DNA of 17,406 bases from MGR-bin208 sp043779285 (GTDB lineage: Bacteria; Bacteroidota; Bacteroidia; Chitinophagales; Chitinophagaceae), in the NCBI GenBank assembly GCA_043779285.1, contig JAYWEL010000232.1, positions 1 through 17,406 on the forward strand, given 5' to 3'. How positions within the stretch are numbered: position 1 is the stretch's first letter; every line of letters starts with the position of its first letter. The notes beneath the pieces were generated by a model that saw only the letters and a list, made by a program, of their open reading frames with translations, did no database searches and was not told the origin of the DNA. Made by a program: the position numbers and the translations under genes. Shown one piece after another: positions 6,135 to 14,194 of the stretch.

Positions 6135-7166
6135 ATGCCGAATTTTGATTTGAATGACAGTCTTAATTTTTTATCGAAACTAAGTTTTCGAAGAGCTTGG
6201 AACGCTTCAAAAGTATTGAGCAGTTATTATGCAAGTAAGTGGACCAATAAACCTGTACAATGGGGTTTGCCGATTTCTGTTTCTATTGAGCCTACCACTT
6301 CCTGCAATCTACGATGCCCGGAATGCCCAAGCGGTTTGCGTTCTTTTACAAGGCCTACCGGCATGTTGCAGAAGAATTTTTTTAAAGAAACCATCGATCA
6401 GCTTCATAAGGAATTAATGTATCTGGTTTTTTATTTTCAGGGAGAACCGTACCTGAATCCCGAGTTTCTGGAAATGGTGAAATATGCCTCCGCTCATAAA
6501 ATATATACAGCTACTTCCACCAATGCACATTATTTAAATGATACCAATGCAAAAAAAACGATTGAAAGCGGTCTTGACCGACTGATCATTTCTATAGATG
6601 GAACAACGCAGGAAGTATATCAGCAATACCGTGTTGGTGGCCAATTGGATAAAGTATTGGAAGGAGCCAGAAATATAGTGCGATGGAAAAAGGCATTGAA
6701 AAGCAAAACACCATTTATAGTTTTTCAGTTTTTGGTGGTAAAACCAAACGAACACCAGGTTGATGATGCCAGAAACCTGGCGAAAGAAATCGGCGTGGAT
6801 GATATCTGGTTTAAAACAGCACAGGTGTACGATTTTGAAAACGATCCGAATCAGTTAATTCCTACTATTGATAAATACAGCCGTTATAAAAAAGACAGTA
6901 ACGGAACCAATCGTTTTAAAGGAAAGCTGAGTAATCACTGCTGGCGTTTATGGCACGATCCGGTAATAACCTGGGATGGCATGGTTGTTCCCTGTTGTTT
7001 TGATAAAGACGCACAACACAAACTGGGAAATCTTCAGGAAAAATCGTTTAAGGAAATTTGGGGAAATGGGGAGTATTTAAAATTCAGAACGAAATTGATT
7101 ACCGGCAGAAAAAATATTGACATTTGTGCCAACTGCTCAGAAGGTACCAAAGTGTGGGGTAACTGA
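6135..7166 (+). CDS. Radical SAM protein with SPASM domain
   Basis: A 343-residue enzyme from ATG 6135. The radical SAM 4Fe-4S motif CxxxCxxC is CNLRCPEC (C57, C61, C64), followed by the barrel with YFQGEPYLNPEF and LIISIDGTTQEVYQQYR. The C-terminal SPASM region has C269, the C287-C288 pair (VVPCCFDKD), LGNLQEKSFKEIW and C331/C334 (ICANC), enough to hold an auxiliary cluster. SPASM enzymes often modify peptides or proteins, but no precursor peptide gene is visible beside it, and the substrate is unknown. The frame is open back to 6027, but the upstream 36 residues would overlap the divergent pxpB start and do not look like family sequence; a weak TAACTTTA at 6121-6128 also favours the later start. 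It could act in cofactor or envelope metabolism. Confidence 0.88.
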   Translation: MPNFDLNDSLNFLSKLSFRRAWNASKVLSSYYASKWTNKPVQWGLPISVSIEPTTSCNLRCPECPSGLRSFTRPTGMLQKNFFKETIDQLHKELMYLVFYFQGEPYLNPEFLEMVKYASAHKIYTATSTNAHYLNDTNAKKTIESGLDRLIISIDGTTQEVYQQYRVGGQLDKVLEGARNIVRWKKALKSKTPFIVFQFLVVKPNEHQVDDARNLAKEIGVDDIWFKTAQVYDFENDPNQLIPTIDKYSRYKKDSNGTNRFKGKLSNHCWRLWHDPVITWDGMVVPCCFDKDAQHKLGNLQEKSFKEIWGNGEYLKFRTKLITGRKNIDICANCSEGTKVWGN

Positions 7167-7265
7167 TTTTTATATTCGTTAAAGTCACTCCCGTGTATGC
7201 GTTATTTATTTGTTTAAATGCTGCATGAAGGCATTCAATAGCAAATATGTTTTTGTTTTATACAA

Positions 7266-7273
7266 TATCTTTG
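7266..7273 (+). promoter_or_regulatory. Candidate -7 element (TATCTTTG) for the GHL10 gene
   Basis: TATCTTTG matches TAnnTTTG exactly within the 223-base gap after the radical SAM gene. A start near 7279 would leave a leader of about 110 bases. The nearest TTTG (7252-7255) is only 10 bases upstream, too close for a -33 box, so the call is tentative. Confidence 0.33.
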
Positions 7274-7368
7274 AATGATGGGTATTGAAAAATTGTGGAT
7301 GTGAAAAAATAGAAACATTCAATAAACTTTTAGATAAAATACGCAATAAAGTTTAATATTAAACCGTC

Positions 7369-7378
7369 AGGAGAAGGA
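7369..7378 (+). promoter_or_regulatory. Purine-rich Shine-Dalgarno-like site before the GHL10 gene
   Basis: AGGAGAAGGA ends 11 bases before the ATG at 7390. Such clear sites are rare among the genes of this window, where most starts have none. It supports the ATG at 7390. Confidence 0.5.
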
Positions 7379-7389
7379 ATCAAATACGT

Positions 7390-8613
7390 ATGAAAAAGAA
7401 CAACATTTTAATTGTAGCCGGCCTTTTTATTTCATTATTCGGTTATTCACAATCGCCTAAAGAATTTAGGGGTGTGTGGGTTGCAACGGTTGATAATATT
7501 GACTGGCCAATGCGGGGCGATACAAATCCGGTAACACAAAAAGCTGATTTTATTACATTGCTTGACATGCATAAAAATAACGGAATGAATGCCGTTATTG
7601 TACAAGTGCGGCCGGCAGCAGATGCATTTTATTTATCGCCATTTGAACCATGGAGCCAGTGGTTGAACGGCATTCAGGGGAAAGCTCCATTTCCTTTTTA
7701 TGACCCACTGGAATTCATGATTGAAGAAACGCATAAAAGAGGCATGGAATTTCATGCATGGCTAAATCCATACAGGGCCGTATTCAATATCGGCAATTCG
7801 TCGATTGCATCCACTCATATCATCAAACAGAAACCGGAATGGTTTTTAACTTATGGTGGGAAAAAATACTTTGACCCGGCAAATAAAGACGCACAAAATT
7901 TTGTAGTGGATGTAGTTCGTGATATCGTAAAAAGATATGATGTGGATGCCATTCACATGGACGATTATTTTTACCCCTATCGAATTGCCGGTCAAGAATT
8001 TCCGGATGCAGCATCCTATCGCAAAAATTCAAACGGGCTGAATAAAGAAGATTGGCGAAGAAGCAATACCGATTCCATCATTAAAAAATTATTTGTAGCA
8101 ATCCGCCAGGAGAAGCCATGGGTGCAGTTTGGCATTTCTCCTTTTTCGGTTTGGCGCAATGCCGACAGAGATCCCAGGGGTAGTGACAGCAAAGGTGGGC
8201 AGACGAATTACGATGACCTATATGCCGACATCCTCTTATGGTTGGAGAAAGGATGGATCGATTATGTTGCTCCGCAATTATATCTGGAAATAGGACATAG
8301 TAAAATTGCTTATGAAAAATTGCTGGACTGGTGGAGCAAGAATAGTTATGGCAAACATGTATATATCGGTCATGGTATTTATCGGGTAAATGAAAATTCG
8401 GCTGCATGGAAAAATCCGAATGAATTACCGAACCAGATTAAACTACTTAGAAATACGCCCAATATTCAGGGTAGTATTTATTTCAGCAGTAAGTCGTTTA
8501 ATAATAATCCGAATGGATGGAACGATAGTTTGCAAAACAATTATTATAAGATACCTGCACAAATTCCGCCAATGGAATGGATGCCGGTTAAAAAAGATAC
8601 AACAAGTAATTAA
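7390..8613 (+). CDS. Secreted GHL10/DUF187-type glycoside hydrolase-like protein
   Basis: A 407-residue protein with a signal peptide (MKKNNILIVAGLFISLFGYSQ, cleavage near residue 20). The mature part follows the GHL10 (DUF187, YngK-like) pattern: KEFRGVWVATVDNIDWP at the first strand, LLDMHKNNGMNAVIVQVRP, ADAFYLSPFEPWS, FHAWLNPYR, DVDAIHMDDYFYP with its Asp pair, QFGISPFSVWRN and IDYVAPQLYLEIG near the end of the barrel. Members are predicted TIM-barrel hydrolases of cell-envelope or extracellular glycans; the bond cleaved here is not known. It stands alone between an intergenic gap and a convergent small gene 12 bases beyond its stop. No lipobox is seen, so it is likely periplasmic or exported. 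Confidence 0.9.
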   Translation: MKKNNILIVAGLFISLFGYSQSPKEFRGVWVATVDNIDWPMRGDTNPVTQKADFITLLDMHKNNGMNAVIVQVRPAADAFYLSPFEPWSQWLNGIQGKAPFPFYDPLEFMIEETHKRGMEFHAWLNPYRAVFNIGNSSIASTHIIKQKPEWFLTYGGKKYFDPANKDAQNFVVDVVRDIVKRYDVDAIHMDDYFYPYRIAGQEFPDAASYRKNSNGLNKEDWRRSNTDSIIKKLFVAIRQEKPWVQFGISPFSVWRNADRDPRGSDSKGGQTNYDDLYADILLWLEKGWIDYVAPQLYLEIGHSKIAYEKLLDWWSKNSYGKHVYIGHGIYRVNENSAAWKNPNELPNQIKLLRNTPNIQGSIYFSSKSFNNNPNGWNDSLQNNYYKIPAQIPPMEWMPVKKDTTSN

Positions 8614-8625
8614 TCAGTTTATGAT

Positions 8626-8961
8626 TCATTTAATGCCCGTATTGTTTTTACCTTCCAGGTAGTTAACATGGGTAAAAGAACCCAACCGGAATTTAAATGG
8701 AATAGTAGTAGCTTTTTCGAATCGCCATTCCTGACGACAAAAAAAAGCCAGCTTGGATGTTTGAAAAGAAGCAGGTACAACGGCTAAAGAATAAAACTGA
8801 TTCGAAATTATTTTTTCAGTCAAATAAAAAGTGTTGGTTACAATAGATTGATATTTTATAAATGATTGTTCTTTTTTTATTATCCATTCATTGTTTAATT
8901 GGCCATAAGATGTACCAGATAAAATACAACAGGCAATTAATAGTATGGAATTTCCGGACAT
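8626..8961 (-). CDS. Small secreted protein of unknown function
   Basis: A 111-residue protein with a signal peptide (MSGNSILLIACCILSGTSYGQ, cleavage near residue 20). LIAC resembles a lipobox, but at residue 11 it is too close to the start, so ordinary cleavage is more likely. The mature part is short and ends with CRQEWRFEKATTIPFKFRLGS then VNYLEGK. I recall similar endings (PFKFRLGS...LEGK) in small Bacteroidota proteins without known function, but cannot verify it here. It converges on the GHL10 gene and diverges from rpoN across 90 bases. That it is a real gene rests on the signal peptide and coding-like composition. Confidence 0.65.
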   Translation of the reverse strand: MSGNSILLIACCILSGTSYGQLNNEWIIKKEQSFIKYQSIVTNTFYLTEKIISNQFYSLAVVPASFQTSKLAFFCRQEWRFEKATTIPFKFRLGSFTHVNYLEGKNNTGIK

Positions 8962-9051
8962 GAATCTTTAAAAAAATTGTGTTTAAATTTACATTTTATT
9001 TTTCGATAACTGCCGGACAACAAGGCAAATAAAGGATGGTTGTAAAATGAT

Positions 9052-10533
9052 ATGGCTTTAAGTCAACGATTTCAACAAAAACTACTTCAAAAGCTTTCTC
9101 CCCAGCAGATTCAATTAATGAAACTGTTGCAGATTCCTACAGTTAGTATTGAACAGCGGGTGAGGCAGGAGATTGAAGAAAATCCGGCATTGGAATTTGA
9201 TGAATCTGAGGAACAAGAAACGATGACTGATGACATAAAAGAGGATCTTGAAATACTGGAAACCGAACCCGATGGAAGTGAAGATGAGTACGACAATATT
9301 GACATCAGTGAATACGTAAGTGATGGTGACGATGAAATTGCCGATTATAAATTACGGGATGAAAATTATCCGGCTGATGATGAGAATAAAGTGATACCTA
9401 TAAAATCACAGATTAGTTTTTATGATTTGCTTCGAAACCAATTAGGCTTATTAAACCTGGATGCAAGACAATACAATGTAGCCGAGCAAATTGTTGGTAG
9501 CATTGATGAAGACGGCTATTTAAGAAGAGATAATCAATCAATTGTTGATGATTTGGCATTCAGGCAAAATATAGAAACAACGGCCGAAGAGGTGGAAGAA
9601 ATTATCAATTCCATTCAACAGTTTGACCCATCCGGCGTTGCCGCCCGCGACCTGAGGGAATGTCTCTTACTGCAATTAAAACGTATGAAAACAGCCGGCT
9701 TACCGGTAGATAATGCACTGAAAGTAATTTCAAAATACTTCGAAGAGTTCAGCAAAAAACATTATGAAAAAATACAACGGGGATTGGATATCGATGATGA
9801 ACAGTTGAAAGAAATCATTCAGCAGATCATTAAACTGAATCCAAAACCGGGTGGCAGTTCGGCAGATAGTAATAAAGTGGTCAACTATATTGTTCCCGAT
9901 TTTTTTATTGTAAATAATAATGGGAAACTGGAACTGACCTTAAATAGCCGCAATGCACCTGAGCTTCGTATCAGTAGCGATTATAAAGAAATGATGAAAG
10001 AGTATGACCGTGGTGCAAAAAAAGACAAACGACAAAAAGAAGCAGTACAATTCATTAAACAAAAAATTGATTCGGCCAAGTGGTTTATCGATGCCATCAT
10101 ACAAAGGCAGCATACATTACAGGATACCATGACGGCGATTATGAATTATCAGAAAGAATTTTTTATTACCGGTGATGAAACCAATTTGAAACCAATGATC
10201 CTGAAGGATATTGCCGAACAGGTTAATTTGGATATTTCAACAGTCAGCAGGGTTTCAAACAGTAAGTTTGTACAAACAGAATTTGGCACCTATCGCTTAA
10301 AATATTTTTTTAGCGAATCCTTAAGTACAGATAGTGGCGAAGAAGTATCGACCAGGGAAGTGAAAAAAATATTGACAGACATCATTGAAGCCGAGCATAA
10401 AAAAAGACCTTTCAGCGATGATAAACTAACTAGCCTTTTACAGGAAAAAGGGTATAATATTGCCCGCAGAACGGTAGCCAAATACCGGGAACAATTAAAT
10501 ATTCCGGTAGCACGGTTACGCAAACAATTATAA
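9052..10533 (+). CDS. rpoN: RNA polymerase sigma-54 factor RpoN
   Basis: A 493-residue sigma-54 factor with all regions. Region I (residues ~1-48) has the glutamine/leucine-rich start QRFQQKLLQKLSPQQIQLM that interacts with enhancer-binding proteins. Region II (~50-110) is strongly acidic. The core-binding domain (~120-330) contains FDPSGVAARDLRECLLLQL. A helix-turn-helix follows at ~384-405 (LKDIAEQVNLDISTVSRV). The RpoN box ARRTVAKYRE (471-480), which reads the -24 promoter element, lies near the C-terminus. It directs core polymerase to -24/-12 promoters under AAA+ activators. No activator gene or convincing -24/-12 site was seen in this window. The next gene follows after 3 bases, so the two are probably co-transcribed. 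Confidence 0.97.
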   Translation: MALSQRFQQKLLQKLSPQQIQLMKLLQIPTVSIEQRVRQEIEENPALEFDESEEQETMTDDIKEDLEILETEPDGSEDEYDNIDISEYVSDGDDEIADYKLRDENYPADDENKVIPIKSQISFYDLLRNQLGLLNLDARQYNVAEQIVGSIDEDGYLRRDNQSIVDDLAFRQNIETTAEEVEEIINSIQQFDPSGVAARDLRECLLLQLKRMKTAGLPVDNALKVISKYFEEFSKKHYEKIQRGLDIDDEQLKEIIQQIIKLNPKPGGSSADSNKVVNYIVPDFFIVNNNGKLELTLNSRNAPELRISSDYKEMMKEYDRGAKKDKRQKEAVQFIKQKIDSAKWFIDAIIQRQHTLQDTMTAIMNYQKEFFITGDETNLKPMILKDIAEQVNLDISTVSRVSNSKFVQTEFGTYRLKYFFSESLSTDSGEEVSTREVKKILTDIIEAEHKKRPFSDDKLTSLLQEKGYNIARRTVAKYREQLNIPVARLRKQL

Positions 10534-10536
10534 AGA

Positions 10537-11229
10537 ATGAATAGTAAACTTATAGTAGATGAACAGCATGAATTGATGGAGATTGATTCGGACAATAACG
10601 ACAAAATATTTTCTTTTATTGGTTTGATGGCCCGACTTGTTGCTATCGTTTTTCATCCTTTATTCATCCCGGTTTATATATGTTGGTTTCTGGTTCGAAT
10701 TCAACCTTATTTATTTTCAGGGTTTTCAGAAACAGATAAAAACGTAGTCATTATCCGCTTTGCGGTGATGTATACTCTTTTTCCTCTGGCAACTGTTTTA
10801 ATTGCAAAAGCATTAGGATTTGTTGATAGTATTCAACTTAAAACACAGAAGGACCGGATCATTCCTTATATAGCCTGCGGCCTTTTTTATTTTTGGATGT
10901 GGTATGTTTTGAGAAACCAATTAGAATTTCCTCCGGTAATTTTAGCCATGACCATGGCCATTTTCGTTGCATCCAGTTTAGGTTTGATGGCTAATATTTA
11001 TACAAAAGTTAGCATGCATGCCATATCGATGGGCGTAATGGCAACATTCATGTTTGGTCTGGCTCTTACACAGGATGTGAATATGGGTCTTTATCTTTCT
11101 ATTAGTTTGCTTATTGCCGGCGTGGTTTGTACTGCTCGAATGATTAATAAAGATCATCAACCATTTGATATTTACTTAGGATTATTGATTGGAATTTTTT
11201 CGCAATTGCTAGCTTTCCAGTTTGCTTGA
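10537..11229 (+). CDS. PAP2-like integral membrane protein
   Basis: A 230-residue protein with about six hydrophobic segments after a ~25-residue acidic N-terminus. The third motif of PAP2 phosphatases, R-x5-H-x3-D followed by a glycine-spaced helix, is visible as R201-H207-D211 in ARMINKDHQPFDIYLGLLIG. A histidine at the place of the second motif (PSGH) is H161 in KVSMHAISMG. The first motif (K-x6-R-P) is weak: KTQKDRIIP at 102-110. So the protein looks PAP2-related, with drifted first and second motifs, and may act on lipid phosphates such as undecaprenyl or phosphatidyl phosphates, or have lost activity. It is 3 bases after rpoN, suggesting an operon, though a shared function is not implied. 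The assignment is from motif spacing only. Confidence 0.7.
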   Translation: MNSKLIVDEQHELMEIDSDNNDKIFSFIGLMARLVAIVFHPLFIPVYICWFLVRIQPYLFSGFSETDKNVVIIRFAVMYTLFPLATVLIAKALGFVDSIQLKTQKDRIIPYIACGLFYFWMWYVLRNQLEFPPVILAMTMAIFVASSLGLMANIYTKVSMHAISMGVMATFMFGLALTQDVNMGLYLSISLLIAGVVCTARMINKDHQPFDIYLGLLIGIFSQLLAFQFA

Positions 11230-11671
11230 GAAGATTACAAACCTCATAAAAAAGAAGAAGCCCAATCATAGGGTACGAATCTAGATTGAGCTTTGTTCTT
11301 CATCCATCCTAACTGTCTGTCCAATTAAGCCGTTGAGTATTTTTAAATCCTATCTTATTCCTATTACTATTTTCTTGTTTTTAAATTGATGAAGAAGTTT
11401 GCTCATTCAATATTCAAATCAATTGACTTTATTTTTCTTTCAAAATTTTCGGGAGGAAAATAGGATAAAGTGAAATTGATTTTTTATGGATATTGGTGTA
11501 AAAAACTTTTTCAATAACTATCATATCTTCGATTTCTTAAACGAGGTATGTGCAACTATTATTGCAACATCTCTGAAAATAAGTATGAATTAACATGATT
11601 ATTAAAAGATTGAGAACAAGTACGTTAGAAGAAATTATTTCAATCGTAAAATCCCTTAGATAAGCCCCTTA
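11230..11671. other. 442-bp gap with no convincing gene
   Basis: AT-rich stretch between the PAP2-like gene and the convergent AI-2E family gene. An imperfect inverted repeat (GAAGAAGCCCAATC at 11254-11267 against GATTGAGCTTTGTTCTTC at 11284-11301) may be a worn terminator, though no T-run follows. Two very short frames exist: 35 residues at 11486-11593 (starting MDIGVKNFF) and 22 residues at 11595-11663 (MIIKRLRTSTLEE). They are in different frames, resemble nothing I recognise, and could be decayed coding sequence or chance. Confidence 0.6.
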
Positions 11672-12736
11672 TTATGATAAAACATTTTCATCTAAAGGTA
11701 GTTTCCTTCTTTTTTCCACAAACTCGTTATAATAAATTTTCAATAATAATAAGAACATGGAAATAAGTAAAGGGCCAAATATTAAGCCGATAAAGCCGAA
11801 CAACTGAATGCCTATAATTATTCCGAATACGGTTACTAAAGGGTGAACATTGGCAATTTTTTTTTGCAGCATGAACCGGAATATATTATCAACAGCACCT
11901 ATAATTACGAAGCCGTAAATCAACACAGCAATAGCCTGAAAATTATGGTTGCCTGCAAATAATATGATGGCTAATGGTACATAAGCCAATGCTGCCCCCA
12001 GCATCGGAATCATGGAAGTAATACAAGTGGCTGCAAACCAGAAAAGAGGCTCATCCACACCAATAATTAAATAGCCCAAAAGCCCAGCAAGGCCCTGAAC
12101 AATGGCGACAATTGGAATTCCCAATGCATTGGAAACAACCATGCTATTTATTTCCACATTGATCGATTTGAGATTTTCGCTTTTGAGCGGTATAAATTCT
12201 TCCATGGCCGTTTCAATTTTTTTTCCATTCATCAGCATGAAATATAAAATGAAGAAAATGAAGAATATCGTGGTTAGCGTATTAAAAGTAAAACCCAGTA
12301 ATTGGGGTATTAGTAAAGCGATTTCATTGCCCAACTTGTTCAGGTTTTCATCTTTCAATAACTCAATCCCAAACATCAACTGCAAATCATTTATAATCTT
12401 TTTCATTGACTCAATCATTACATTTGAATGTTGCAGTGCATAGCTAACTTTAGATTTAAACATATTTACCAGTAACCAGATAGGCATCAAAATACCCAGT
12501 ATAGATATAAGCATGATCAAAAACGTGGTGAGTAATCGGTTCCACGTTTTCTTTACTGTAAAATAATACATCCACTTTCTGAAAAGGATATATAATGTGG
12601 TTGCTCCCATAAAGGCCGGTAGGAAATTATTTAATTCAAAAAACAATAAAATCGCAAGTAACACAATTACAATAATGAAAATAATTTGCCGCAAAAGATT
12701 TTCGTCTAATGTGTTTTTTTGATTTTTTTTATACAT
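11672..12736 (-). CDS. AI-2E/PerM-family membrane protein
   Basis: A 354-residue membrane protein of the AI-2E transporter (PerM, UPF0118) family, which has about eight transmembrane segments. Visible features are an N-terminal hydrophobic pair (LRQIIFIIVIVLLAILLFF and an AFMGATTLYILF segment), a soluble stretch near residues 90-145, and the conserved second half: GIPIVAIVQGLAGLLGYLIIG, FWFAATCITSMIPMLGAAL, LIYGFVIIGAVDNIFRF and VFGIIIGIQLFGFIGLIFGP. The name comes from E. coli TqsA, which affects autoinducer-2 export; other members move different solutes or ions, so the substrate here is unknown. It lies 149 bases after the SMUG2-like gene on the same strand and may have its own promoter. 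Confidence 0.92.
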   Translation of the reverse strand: MYKKNQKNTLDENLLRQIIFIIVIVLLAILLFFELNNFLPAFMGATTLYILFRKWMYYFTVKKTWNRLLTTFLIMLISILGILMPIWLLVNMFKSKVSYALQHSNVMIESMKKIINDLQLMFGIELLKDENLNKLGNEIALLIPQLLGFTFNTLTTIFFIFFILYFMLMNGKKIETAMEEFIPLKSENLKSINVEINSMVVSNALGIPIVAIVQGLAGLLGYLIIGVDEPLFWFAATCITSMIPMLGAALAYVPLAIILFAGNHNFQAIAVLIYGFVIIGAVDNIFRFMLQKKIANVHPLVTVFGIIIGIQLFGFIGLIFGPLLISMFLLLLKIYYNEFVEKRRKLPLDENVLS

Positions 12737-12885
12737 AAAATAAAATTAATATTATCCGTTTTTACAATTGGCCATTTCTTCTATTTTATAACCTTACCCT
12801 AATAAGTTAATTTAACACTGCTGGAAAAAATCATTAGACTTTGGTTACTAAATAATTTGTATTCATGTATTTAAAATTACACTAT

Positions 12886-13560
12886 CTATTGATTGCTATT
12901 GCTAAAAGCCTGAATATACTCTTCTATATATTGAACTTTTTGCTTGCTTCGGTATTGCATAATAAAACGTGGATGGGGTAAGGGAATTATTTCGTTGAAC
13001 CATGTATGTTTTTCATTCTGTGACAAGAAAAATTTGTAATTCTTTTCCCCGCCAATACAAATACATTTTTCCCTGTTTATATTCCATTGCAATTGCTTTT
13101 CCATGCATTCGACAATGAACGGTGTAATTTTTTTCATTAAATCCTTATCATCATAATAATTCAGATTCTTACCCTCCATAATAAAACCAAGCGGAGATAA
13201 AGCAGAGATGAAATATTTCGAGTAAAACTTTTTTGCTCCTCCAGAAGATTTAATCATTTCGTAAATAAACTCGGCCGACAATTCGGACTGATCATTGAAT
13301 GGATGATTTATTTTACAGGTTTCCTTCAATTGTCTTGGGGCAGTAAAATTAATACCCGTTACACCGGCACCAAACCGTCCGGGATTTATACCGAATGCAA
13401 GGGTTCTTTTTTTGTTGTCGTTGAAATATTTTTTGTGAAACAACTCAACAATCTTCATCACTTCAGGATCTTGTTGTGGATACAGTAAGCTAATTCCCTT
13501 TGGAAGTTTCAATGGTGGTTTCAGTTCTTTATAAAACGATATGATCTTATCGGAAAACAT
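12886..13560 (-). CDS. SMUG2-like uracil-DNA glycosylase family protein (DUF4918)
   Basis: A 224-residue protein of the uracil-DNA glycosylase superfamily. Motif 1 is GINPGRFGAGVTGINF (from residue 57), closest to the SMUG type (GMNPGPFG...TG.PF), and motif 2 is LPHPRF (His196) near the C-terminus. A SMUG2 subfamily was described from the related Pedobacter. Such enzymes flip and excise uracil or other deaminated bases to start base-excision repair. Here Asn59 is the likely motif-1 catalytic residue, as in SMUG1. The start at 13560 gives a natural N-terminus. It lies 29 bases after the asparaginase-domain gene, likely in one transcript, but no functional link is evident. Substrate range cannot be told from sequence. 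Confidence 0.85.
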   Translation of the reverse strand: MFSDKIISFYKELKPPLKLPKGISLLYPQQDPEVMKIVELFHKKYFNDNKKRTLAFGINPGRFGAGVTGINFTAPRQLKETCKINHPFNDQSELSAEFIYEMIKSSGGAKKFYSKYFISALSPLGFIMEGKNLNYYDDKDLMKKITPFIVECMEKQLQWNINREKCICIGGEKNYKFFLSQNEKHTWFNEIIPLPHPRFIMQYRSKQKVQYIEEYIQAFSNSNQ

Positions 13561-13589
13561 ACAATATATATTATGCGAAGAATATTATG

Positions 13590-14081
13590 CTAGTGACTCG
13601 CCTCTTCAAACACGCCGGTCTTTTTGTTTTTTTGTACATTATCCCAGTTGAAATAACGGCCATTCATAGCAATATAAACACCCTGAGGAAGGGTTTGCAC
13701 AAATGCAAGGGCACTACCCATATTAAATAATCCGTCGGAGCTACCAAATTTATATGGAATCATGGCACCCGTAAGTATGATGGTTTTACCCGATACTTTT
13801 TCTGCCAGTACTTTAGCAGTTTCCGTCATAGTATCGGTTCCGTGGGTAATGATGATTTTATCTTCCACCGATTTTCTGCAATGATCTGCTATCAAATCCC
13901 TATCCATTGCTGTCATTTCAAGGCTATCCACCATCATCAAGGTTCTAATTTCCACAGAAACCTTGCTGCGTCCCAGTTTGAATAATTCCGGCAAATGTGT
14001 GTCTTTGAAATACAATTCGCCATTCAGTTCATTATACTCCTTGTCAAAAGTGCCGCCGGTAACAAATATTCTTATAGCCAT
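13590..14081 (-). CDS. Short asparaginase-domain protein
   Basis: A 163-residue protein from ATG 14081, against about 330 for full L-asparaginases. It contains only the N-terminal catalytic domain: FVTGGTFDKEY with T11, MVDSLEMT (D52, S53) and THGTDTM with T82-D83, then LTGAMIPYKFGSSDG and GVYIAMNGRYFNWDNVQKNKKTG. These match the two threonine motifs of type I/II asparaginases. The lysine that completes the T-D-K group in E. coli asparaginase II has no obvious counterpart where AFVQTLPQG aligns, and the C-terminal domain is absent. Such short versions occur as stable families, so this is probably not a broken gene, but its substrate is uncertain. The frame opens back to 14126; the later ATG, just before the first strand, fits the family better. 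Confidence 0.85.
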   Translation of the reverse strand: MAIRIFVTGGTFDKEYNELNGELYFKDTHLPELFKLGRSKVSVEIRTLMMVDSLEMTAMDRDLIADHCRKSVEDKIIITHGTDTMTETAKVLAEKVSGKTIILTGAMIPYKFGSSDGLFNMGSALAFVQTLPQGVYIAMNGRYFNWDNVQKNKKTGVFEEASH

Positions 14082-14123
14082 CCGTATTGATATTATTTGC
14101 AAAGGTTCATTGAAAATATTTTT

Positions 14124-14131
14124 CAAAAATA
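14124..14131 (-). promoter_or_regulatory. Candidate -7 element (TATTTTTG) for the asparaginase/SMUG2 unit
   Basis: On the minus strand TATTTTTG matches TAnnTTTG fully and lies 42 bases upstream of the ATG at 14081. A start near 14118 would fall inside the longer reading frame that begins at 14126, which supports the shorter protein. No good -33 element was found. Confidence 0.38.
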
Positions 14132-14194
14132 TAAAGTAAATGACGGCTTTTAATTAAAATTTTTAACCCTAAATTGCTTTATATAATTAACGCT

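Noticed and set aside
11486..11663. Two short frames (35 and 22 codons) in the gap before the AI-2E family gene
   Set aside because: They are in different frames, have no recognisable similarity and no clear ribosome site; kept only as a note on the gap.
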